From assembly GCA_027382625.1 (NCBI GenBank), contig JAJKFJ010022171.1, positions 1-64,000 on the forward strand: 64,000 nucleotides of DNA. The letters run 5' to 3'. The DNA comes from Tetmemena sp. SeJ-2015. Its lineage: Eukaryota > Ciliophora > Spirotrichea > Sporadotrichida > Oxytrichidae. This document shows, piece by piece, positions 56,463 to 64,000 of the stretch. Below the pieces are notes generated by a model. It saw only the letters and a list, made by a program, of their open reading frames with translations, had not been told where the DNA came from and searched no databases. Both the position numbers and the translations under genes were made by a program. The first letter of the stretch is position 1. Each line of letters begins with the position of its first letter.

Positions 56463-58678
56463 ATGGGGGGACAATTAGCTATTTGCTGTGAGAAGAGAGA
56501 TAAGCAGAAAATGCCAGGAGAAGAGCAAGCAAACAAGAATCCTGATCTCAATAGTCTTGACTATAGAAATGATTACTACTCCCAGTATGTATTCTAGCAA
56601 AATAGATTCGAAGAGAGAAAGGGAAGTGAGAAGTCTCCACACAATTCTATCAAGCAACTATCATTTAAGCAAGAAAGAAAGCCATAATAGATTTGAGTAT
56701 GCTCTATTTATACATATGTTTTCATAATTCAAGGATGGAAGGCGAAGTAGAAATTTAATGCAAGAGAGGGACTCATTTAATTCTTCTAATGAAGCTAACT
56801 CACCCTTTGCAAGCTCAGGATTAGATTTAAAGAGAACTCAAACGTTTGCTAAATAAGACAAAAGTAGTAACTCCACAAACAAGAGAGGAGGAAATAGAGG
56901 CTCACTTGATTTAAGTATTAGTAAGAATAAGAGAGATAGAGACTAATTTGATGTTGGGTTTGACCAGCGATAAAACAGGATGAGCATACTTGGAAAGTAT
57001 TCGACCAAGGATGAGTCACAGTATGATAACTTAGATAACTCTGAGTTTAAGAAACAAATCAAAGCTAAAGAGAGAATATCAGACACTGTTAACTTCTTAA
57101 ATAAGAAAGTGGCAGAGATATAGGATCAAGAGGAGAGCTCATTCTTAAAATTCTCAGAAACACCTGGTCGAGAAAATGTGACCCCTGGTGGAGGATTCAA
57201 TGACACATTCAATAGTGGCTCAAATAATTTGATGGATGAAGAAAACATCGTCATTTTTCATGATAAGAGCAAGTTTGAAAAATTCGTGGCTGAACTTCCA
57301 CAGATGCAAAGCTATTTAATTTAAAATGTGATATAGGTCAAATACGAATAGTTGATCACAAAATATGAATAGTGTAAATATCAACTGAAAATCAATTTCA
57401 GGCTGGAGTTTAATTAATAACTTAGATAATTAATTTCTAAATAAATGGAAAGCAAATGAAACCTAAAACTAAAACAACATTTGCTCTAGATTCAGAAAGA
57501 TAACACTCAATGCAAAACAATCCTCATTAATTGTGAAAAATCTTCCAATCAAAATCATGTAAGAATTTATCTTTGCCAATTTCATTATTGTTTTAGCCAA
57601 GCAGAGAGCCATTCTAGATAATGGTTGCGCATTGGTTTCTGAAATTTCCATAATGCAAGTATCAAATTAGGAAGACATAAACTGACTTCTATCTGCATTC
57701 TATATTCACATCCGCAATTAAAACTCGCCCTTTCGTTTGTAATTCTGCTTGTATTTAAGAAAACGTAATGTTCTTCCGTTGATATTTACACTATTCATAT
57801 TTTGTGATCAACTATTCGTATTTGACCTATAATTAATTTTTTTATTTCTTCGCTTAGAGTGGAAAGTATTATGTTCCTTCTATTATCTGCAATAGTCCTC
57901 GCAACCTTCAAGATGAAGCTCTAATAATATTAAGAAACTGTGACCTTCTCCAAAATTATCAGATCAAGCATATGAAGTCAAGCAAGTTGGCTGAGAATTT
58001 TAAGATTCATGATTTCGCATTCTTAGACGATAAACCTATAAACTGGAAAAATTAGCTCCTAAATGATCTAAAGAACTTTTGTCTTAATGATGGGCTTGAG
58101 TTAATCGGAGCTATAAATGACTAATCAGGCTTCGACAAAAGACTTTCTACAGGTAAATATCAATCCAAAGAACTTAACTTTGGAGGAGAGGGACCAATCG
58201 GCAAGAGTTTCAAGCTCTTGTTCTACAAATAGCCCAAATACAATAAAAGCAACAAGTTCAACTTTCATATTGAGGTGATTTACGAAGATCTAAGCTAGAA
58301 AGAGCTATAGGATGTTATAAATACAAAGCAGATGGAGGAAGGAGGGATCTATAGAACTTGCTTGACAGTGTATGAAAATAAAAGGAAAAGGCCCTCAATA
58401 ACTAATTAAGTGAGCTATGAAATTATTCTTAGATTTATTTTATTGAAAAGGAAGGAGAGTTGGGAGTATTTTGCCATATCCTTATTTTCGAGAAAAGGAA
58501 AGAGGAGGAGGAGAAATTTACAATGGTATTTCAGGGTAACAGAGACTTTGATAATGATCCTACACTCAAAATAAACGAATTCCTCTATTAAGAAGAGCTC
58601 TGCTAAAAGTTTAGAATAACAGGAGTTTTACCCAAGGACAATTTTGAATAGACACTTTTCATATTTTCGGCTCAATGA
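56463..58678 (+). CDS. N-myristoylation-type protein (MGG...CC) with an inverted MDS
   Basis: Starts MGGQLAICCEKRDKQKM at 56463. MGG plus the vicinal CC is the typical signal for N-myristoylation and palmitoylation, implying membrane anchoring. Continues LNSLDYRNDYYSQYVFQQN, after an IES KPQFKDGRRSRNLMQERDSF, low-complexity Ser/Asn/Lys, SFLKFSETPGRENVTPGGGF, ENIVIFHDKSKFEKFVAELP and VKYEQLITKYEQCKYQ. The next segment is on the opposite strand (57675-57831). Then VPSIICNSPRNLQDEALIIL, GPIGKSFKLLFYKQPKYNKS, FHIEVIYEDLSQKELQDVIN, SYEKEGELGVFCHILIFEKR and GVLPKDNFEQTLFIFSAQ, TGA 58676-58678. The C-terminal domain is compact but not recognised. Confidence 0.7.
56689..56728 (+). other. IES, 40 bp, pointer CATAAT
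   Basis: CATAAT at 56683-56688 and 56723-56728. The join gives QERKPQFKDGRRSRNLMQ. Confidence 0.85.
57332..57385 (+). repeat. Left arm of a perfect 54-bp inverted repeat (inverted-MDS pointer)
   Basis: Perfect reverse complement of 57778-57831. Codes for QVKYEQLITKYEQCKYQ in the plus-strand gene. Confidence 0.95.
57675..57831 (-). CDS. Inverted MDS of the MGG gene
   Basis: On the minus strand this segment repeats VKYEQLITKYEQCKYQ and continues RKNITFSQIQAELQTKGRVL, IADVNIECRQKSVYV. Its inner pointer TTATGT (57680-57675) matches 57869-57874, where the plus strand resumes. The join KSVYVPSIICNSPRN is in frame. The plus-strand continuation past 57385 reaches a TGA at about 57456 and is likely eliminated. 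Confidence 0.85.
57778..57831 (-). repeat. Right arm of the 54-bp inverted repeat
   Basis: Reverse complement of 57332-57385. It is the outer pointer of the inverted MDS. Confidence 0.95.
58423..58448 (+). other. IES, 26 bp, pointer TGAAA
   Basis: TGAAA at 58418-58422 and 58444-58448. The join gives NQVSYEKEGELGVFCHIL. Confidence 0.85.
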
Positions 58679-58855
58679 GAGTATCGTTTCAACTAACAAA
58701 TAAATAAATATTCATTTCAATCGCTTAAGAATTAATTTCATTTACTTTAAACTTGTAATTTAATATGAAAATAACATACAGAAAAGATCCAGCAAGAAAT
58801 TAAATTGACGTATCTTAAAATACAATACTATGGTTAACACGTATTTTGAAATTAA

Positions 58856-60006
58856 TCATACGGCTACATCTCTATCGATAGGTGACCTGCATAATGGACA
58901 ACTATTTTTGCCGTTACTGATCCAAGATTCAATACATGCGGAGTGAAAGTAGTGCTTCTCATTGCAAGTCAACTTTACTACCTCTTAATTTTCCTCATAT
59001 TTATTCCAGCATATTACACATTCTTCTTCGCCTCCAAAAAGTCCATTAAACTTAGTCTTTGAGAGTGTCTGCAATATCTTGAGAGTGGCTTTCTCGGTGC
59101 TTTACTGAGCAGTTCTTCTTAAAACGAAAATTAATACCACTACTGCACACACCATTCCGTAAAGGACAAAATGCACATAGCCTATCAGCAAAATGTAGAA
59201 CATCAAAAAATAATATATATTTAGCTCACATTATCATAAATATACATTAGGTACACCATCATGCTATTATCATTTTAGCAAGAGTTAGCTGTAGAATAGT
59301 AGTAAAAATTTCCTTAAACTAAAGAAAGGAAGTTCATCAACTCTATAGAGATAATTAGAACTGGCTTTAGCCAATGCCTTCTAGCTACATAGAAAGGATA
59401 TCTGCTAGGCTGAATTTCTAGTTACTCTATTATCATGTGATTGAATACTTAAGCGAATTAGATTATGTACTACTTTATTAGCCAATCTTTAATCGGGATA
59501 CCGCAATCTTTTTATTGAGAAAACAGGATCATCACAAAGAAAAAGAGATTGAGCTTGATTTCCCAGAGTCTTTTCTTCATCTTCTCTTTAAGTGTATTTA
59601 ACATAAAATGATTATCTCTTCTTAACCTGTCGATCTCTATTGATCAGAATCTAGCTAACTGATTTACTCTTAATTTTAAAGCTATTCTAATAAAATCCTA
59701 TCCCTTTGGTCCTATTCTCTAGCTCTTTATTCTTAAGCGTCTTTAAGCGCCTTAATTTGTTCAGCGCTTGCTTACTTAAGAAATTAACTGATATCTGTTG
59801 TTGAATCTTCTGATTAGGTTTATTTTCTTTCTTCATTTTCTTCGTCTAAATCTTGCTAAATTTCCATGTTGATACTTCCAAATTTCATTTAAAATAAATT
59901 TGGCTTCTTCAATTAAAATTCTTTCAGTTTTATATGTTCTATCCTTGCTTTTAATTAAATCCTGGCTTTCATCCTCTGATTCGATCTCTTCTCTAATGTC
60001 ATTCAT
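58856..60006 (-). CDS. Multi-pass membrane RING-H2 protein (probable E3 ubiquitin ligase)
   Basis: Starts MNDIREEIESEDESQDLIKS at 60006: a charged cytosolic N-terminus with SVNFLSKQALNKLRRLKTLK. Several hydrophobic segments follow (KLNLFFFVMILFS, LKPVLIISIELMNFLSL, FYILLIGYVHFVLYGMVCAV). The C-terminal RING-H2 reads ECVICWNKYEENQE, LTCNEKHYFHSACIESWI, NSCPLCRSPIDRD, with Cys/His ligands C-X2-C...C-X-H-style spacing CNEKHYFHSAC and CPLC. TGA at 58856-58858. Frame breaks near 59830 and 59590 mark IESs. TM-RING architecture is typical of ER or Golgi E3 ligases. Confidence 0.78.
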
Positions 60007-60318
60007 GTTAAAATAAATTAGTAAATGTATTTTTAAGTGTATTGTTATCGATTAGATAATCATTTTGTTGTTCACTCGATACGATAGAATACTATTCTTG
60101 ACGTAATGGTTATTCTTTTATTGATGTCATTTTAAATTCTAAACTATCTTTACTCTCCTACAAACAAGATAATTTACTCAAGATTGAAGCTAGATATTGT
60201 AGCTTTTTCATGATTTGAATCTTACTGCATATTAGTTTACAATTATTGTATTAAAATATATAAATATTGGATATTCTTGTTCACTATTCTTTGAACTGGA
60301 ACTGAGATGAAAGTCTTC
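60007..60318. other. Intergenic spacer
   Basis: AT-rich spacer between two minus-strand genes. Nothing recognised. Confidence 0.4.
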
Positions 60319-62276
60319 TCAACAGTTTGATTTTTTAAAAGACTGATTGACCTTTACCTTTTCTTTTGGCTTTTCTTTAGATTTCTTTTTACCATGTGGT
60401 TTTTTGACATTTGATAGATCTAACGGAAATTTGTTATCTTGAGTAGCTCTCCACCCTTCAATAGCAATATCTGTCATGCTTTCATTGAAAATTGCAGGTT
60501 GAGGCTTTTGTTTAATGATTTCTCTTAAGTTTACAACTTAAATGATATTTATGAAATACAACTTTCACAATTCTGTTTCTTCTGTGTTCGCTTGACTCTT
60601 TCTGGCTTTCTCTGCTCATTTCTCTCCCTTTACTCAAATTTACTATTTCTTCTGCTTGCCTCTGAAATTCATCACAGTATTCAGTTTAATTCAATGTCGT
60701 CTCAGCTTCACTTCTCAGATTTTATTTATCCAAAAATTAATATATTTATTTCTTAAATTCCTTTTTATATTCTAAATTATTAAATTAGAAAGTTAAAACT
60801 TAAAAAAAACCTAAAAAGAAAGGTTTAATTAAAAAAATTAGTTATCCCAAATGCTGAACTTCTTCCCTCAAGCTAATACCCTGACTAAATCATTAGAAAG
60901 CTTACACAAAGCAATCAAGAGATCCCCCTCCAACGGAATCTAACTTTCCCACAGATAAAACAACATCCTAATCAAAGGGATCTCTCTACTTCTAACCTTT
61001 AGCTCATTCAGGAAAGCTATTTAAGATACCCTAACTCTTGATATACTTACTAAACTAATCTAAAATGACAATAGGGATCTTCAAACTAATGCCGGTCGCA
61101 AGAATACAATCCTTGGAATCGTTGAAATCCTAATCCGAGCTGGCAAACTCAGAGACAAAACCCACTTTGAACAATACCAACCAAAAGCCAGTGGCCCTTA
61201 ACCCCATTAAGATTCGAACAACCCTATTTAATAAGAAACCTAACCCACTATTTAATAATAAAAAGGGGTGAATCTTTAATCAATTAAAGTTTAGAAATAA
61301 ACTTAATAATAGGTGACGCATTATCTCTAATGCCACGTCACGACGGGTTAACCTATTAAATATAAAGTTTAATCAATCGAACTTAATATTTAATAACTTT
61401 AATCAAACATCTCTGATATTAAATAATAGATGGTAGACCTCACACAACCCAAAGGGCAACCCAATAAGGTAGTCTACGCGGAAGAAAAGTAACAACCCAA
61501 AAATCACCCAGTTCTTCAAGAAAGGAAAAGTGGACAAGGTGATAGAACAACTCAGCTAGGATCTTGAAAAGAAAATAAACCTGTAGCCAGAAGAAGGAAA
61601 ATATCTCAAATGGTACCAACCAGAATACCTTTAACAGAAAAAATGGTAGGAATCAGCCTATATCTAGAAGAATAATGAACTCACATAGTTCTAACAAAAA
61701 AGATTGGACCTTATCCACTACCCAATCATGAACCTCCATTCAATAAAACTCTGGCTCTAAAACAACATTGACAATAACAACCTGAACTAACCCCCAGAGG
61801 TAATAGAGATATTTAAAACTTTCCTTCTTTATGTATAGAACCATACCAATAAAAGTCCTTATCAAACCATCCAGGCCCTCCTCCACAACTTGCCAATTTT
61901 AGTGGAAATTACCGAGGATTCCATGGCTGAAAGAATCCTCAAGATAGCCAACGACTGGGACCCAGTTGAGACACTTGACATACTGGATGAGATAACTGAC
62001 CTCCCTAAACGCAATTGGGAGAGATTCAGAGACCTATACAAACAGAAACTAACCAGACCCCCAGACGAATAACCATGGTTCAAAGGAGAGAAGAAAAATG
62101 ACTCCGAGGACGACATGAAGATTGGTCAGATTAGTGTGATGACCTAAGCTACGAAAGCTAATGACATCGTTCAAACTTCAGTTGACTTAATTTGTTGACT
62201 GTTTAACACGGGAGTGGCTTATAGCTTCCCTAAGTTTAACATATAACACGCAAGACGCTAGTTCGTCTAAAATGCG

Positions 62277-62339
<63 letters not shown>

Positions 62340-63397
62340 TCTAAGATTAGTTATATAGGGAAGTTCTATTCTGATATGAGCATCGCCCTTCTCTGAATTC
62401 CTACTCTGTTTAATCCTAAAAGCTCCACTGCCTTTGCTCTAAGAATGAGAACTCTGCATTGAATTATTTATTGTCTCTTCCTTATTTGCTTGTGAATTAG
62501 TAGTAATTTACTTTTGCTAATAGATATCTTCAATGGATGCATTTATTGGAGATGACTTATTCTTTTCTTTAAAATTTATAAGCTGCTTCTGTAATATATC
62601 AGGAGAAGAAGACAGTAGAGCAAAAAATATTAAAAAGATTTGTTTAAAACAAAGAGCGTCAGGAGTGAATTAAGTTTGAGGAAGAACTTTCCTCTTATCT
62701 GGAGATATAAGAGTGAAATAATTTTTCTTAACATCCTTTATAGATGAACTAACTTCCCTCTACTTTTCGTCAGCGTAGTTTTTCCTTAGACTTTCGTTTT
62801 AAAGGGGATACATCATCCTTTTTTAGTTTATTTCTTCAAGTTGATTCTATAAAAATTATTTGACTTTAAATACAACTTAAAATTAAATTTGGAGTAGTAG
62901 TACTTATAAGCATTTCTGTTCGCTTCTTTGATCTTTAATTGCTTTTTGTGTAGTTTTGCTATTTCTTATTTAATATCCACAATGTCTTTTGATAATTAAA
63001 TAAATCTTATTCCTCATCTTAGATGGAGCTTTTCCTGGCTGATCTTAGATAGTCCTCACACTTAAAAAATAACTAAATTTCTCTAAACATAAATATGCAA
63101 CTTGTCTTCAGCAAAGCTGCTATTCATGCTAGCTTTTAAATTTTCATACTTAGCTTGTATCTTTCTGGAGGAGATTAAATCTTTGAGCTAAGCTTCTTCG
63201 TTGATGAGAATGTCTATATTTTCAATGCTAGAACTCAATCTGGTACTGTATTTTTTACTTCTTTGTTTCATTTGGGCATTAATGTCTGCCAACTTCTCGT
63301 TTTCAATTTATTGTAGATTTTAAAACCCTATCAAGTCATTTACATTAATAAATTTTATAAATGTAACGAATAATGACGATAAATAATTAACTGACAT
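60319..63397 (-). CDS. Coiled-coil protein, gene interrupted by a long IES carrying a mobile element
   Basis: Starts MSVNYLSSLFVTFIKFINVN at 63397. Coils: ENEKLADINAQMKQRSKKY, IENIDILINEEAQLKDLISS, KDIVDIKQEIAKLHKKQLKI. Then SLRKNYADEKQREVSSSIKD and AHIRIELPYITN at 62350. Excising about 1.57 kb at TAAT pointers (60776-60779 and 62346-62349) continues in frame as ITNLEYKKEFKKQIYQFLDK, QRQAEEIVNLSKGREMSRES, NRIVNLREIIKQKPQPAIFN and a basic tail KKPHGKKKSKEKPKEKVK, TGA 60319-60321. A structural/cytoskeletal role is a guess. Other IESs near 62880-62930 and 63090 were not resolved. Confidence 0.6.
60537..60570 (-). other. IES, 34 bp, pointer TTGT
   Basis: TTGT (minus strand) at 60570-60567 and 60536-60533. 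The join gives HRRNRIVNLREIIKQKPQ. Confidence 0.7.
61313..61346. other. Imperfect hairpin in the mobile element
   Basis: GTGACGCATTA and TAATGCCACGTCAC form a stem with a TCTC loop and a small bulge. It lies at the start of the ORF a/b overlap and might affect frame choice. Confidence 0.35.
62280..62338 (+). repeat. (TTA)n microsatellite, about 20 units
   Basis: Plus-strand TTA run, read as TAA (Gln) on the minus strand. The run directly follows the element and is best explained as its 3' tail. Confidence 0.95.
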
Positions 63398-63640
63398 TAT
63401 TGATGGAAGTGCTCAATTGAATTTGATGGCTTTTTCGTTGGGCATCAAAGCTTAATCCCATCACCCTTCCTCATCCTAACCTCCCATTTACTCTTATCAT
63501 ATTATTTCTAATACAACAAATAATCAAAGTATAAAAAACAAAATAACTATTTAAAGTGATTTTGAAGGTAAGAAGTTTCATATTTTTAAACTTAAATTCA
63601 CAATTTTATTTAAATTATTTGGAGATAATTTGCTGATAAA

Positions 63641-64000
63641 ATGGTGCAAAATAAGAATGAAAGAAAAATGGATACACTTCTTATAAAGTGTGCTTTAACA
63701 CTCTAAATCTATTTATTTATATTTGTGCGTATAAATTAAATTATCCTGCTACTTTACTTTTTAAGTTATGGCTCTTTAGGGAACTAAGGTTGAAGTGTTT
63801 GAGACTCTGAATTCATATTCAAATATTTTGAATCAGATTTTTTTAAACCGTTAGGGACGTGAGAATTTTCAGCTAGCCCTCTCAAATTTATAATGATATC
63901 AAAATTAAAATCTCTCTATCCTGCATTTTAATCTATGACTATGTTTTTGCCTTATTTAGTTTCAGAAGATGGATTAATCACATAAATAGTTTTATGATAA
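63641..64000 (+). CDS. Possible gene start, 3' truncated by window
   Basis: Two overlapping frames: MVQNKNERKMDTLLIKCALT with a hydrophobic stretch (63641 to about 63790), and from 63768 MALQGTKVEVFETLNSYSNI, then NQIFLNRQGRENFQLALSN. The frame change and the AT-rich middle suggest an IES. Not recognised. Confidence 0.3.

Larger units (their letters stand above)
60846..62345 (+). mobile_element. Transposon-like element with two overlapping ORFs and (TTA)n tail
   Basis: The plus strand is C-rich and G-poor, unlike the surroundings. ORF a (60851-61567): MLNFFPQANTLTKSLESLHK..., 238 codons. ORF b is open from 61317 to TGA 62196-62198 in the +1 frame: FKKGKVDKVIEQLSQDLEKK..., with LHNLPILVEITEDSMAERIL and DEITDLPKRNWERFRDLYKQ. 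Overlapping ORFs, an A/T-repeat tail and flanking direct repeats (ATTAGTTAT at 60837-60845 and 62346-62354) suggest a retroelement remnant, perhaps Gag-like. No reverse transcriptase, integrase or transposase motif is present. It sits inside a predicted IES, so it is germline-limited. Confidence 0.5.

Noticed and set aside
57469..57651. Minus-strand 60-codon ORF
   Set aside because: Lies in DNA predicted to be eliminated between the MDSs of the MGG gene. It has no similarity and no context.
1..64000. Standard-code ORFs of 60-140 codons throughout
   Set aside because: Most are wrong-strand or wrong-frame shadows, or fragments cut at TAA/TAG, which are Gln codons here. Only those continuing with TAA/TAG as Gln and matching family motifs were kept.
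1..64000. Telomeric C4A4/G4T4 repeats, TBE-type transposons, tRNA, rRNA and CRISPR
   Set aside because: Looked for by eye; no repeats of G4T4 type, no DDE transposase motifs and no cloverleaf or spacer arrays were found.

Overview
This window is germline (micronuclear) DNA of a spirotrich ciliate, most likely a hypotrich of the Oxytricha/Stylonychia/Tetmemena type. Three things show this. (1) Recognisable proteins read through TAA and TAG as glutamine, and only TGA ends genes. (2) The coding sequence is broken every few hundred bases by short AT-rich inserts (19-92 bp). Each lies between two copies of a 2-14 bp direct repeat (a 'pointer'). Removing the insert plus one repeat copy restores the frame and the expected protein, so these are internal eliminated sequences (IESs) between macronuclear-destined segments (MDSs). 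(3) At least four genes have MDSs that are out of order or inverted, which is gene scrambling. Standard-code ORFs in this window are therefore mostly fragments or shadows. With one stop codon, a long open frame alone is weak evidence.

Layout. 1-3.36 kb: 3' part of an unknown coiled-coil gene (+). 3.7-8.1 kb: RPB2, second largest RNA polymerase II subunit (+), about 15 IESs. 8.9-16.7 kb: an accessory stretch with a second intact copy of the last third of RPB2 (13.7-14.9 kb), three small paralogous Pro/Gln-rich genes and several unassigned coding patches. 18.1-22.6 kb (-): TPR-containing O-GlcNAc transferase. 22.7-25.7 kb (-): calpain-like protease 1. 26.2-29.9 kb (-): calpain-like protease 2, scrambled in MDS order 2-1-3, with a complete + strand gene nested between its pieces. 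30.2-35.9 kb (-): unknown gene containing a noisy duplicated stretch that looks like an assembly artefact. 36.9-37.8 kb (+): ArfGAP-domain protein. 38.0-38.9 kb (-): unknown.

39.9-56.4 kb: a Russian-doll region. A cationic amino acid transporter has its C-terminal MDSs at 39.9-41.2 kb and its N-terminal MDSs at 55.7-56.4 kb. Inside that interval lie several other genes, including an NDOR1/Tah18 diflavin reductase that is itself split into three blocks with an inversion. Another - strand gene lies between the NDOR1 blocks. 56.5-58.7 kb (+): an N-myristoylation-type (MGG...CC) protein with an inverted MDS and a 54-bp inverted pointer. 58.9-60.0 kb (-): multi-pass RING-H2 protein. 60.3-63.4 kb (-): coiled-coil gene with a roughly 1.57-kb insert carrying a transposon-like element with a (TTA)n tail. 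63.6-64 kb: start of a possible + strand gene.

No rRNA, tRNA, CRISPR, telomeric C4A4 repeat or prokaryotic operon was seen. Genes are mostly separated by 50-250 bp, as expected if each is destined for its own macronuclear nanochromosome. All joins were done by eye. Where the frame could not be resolved I say so.
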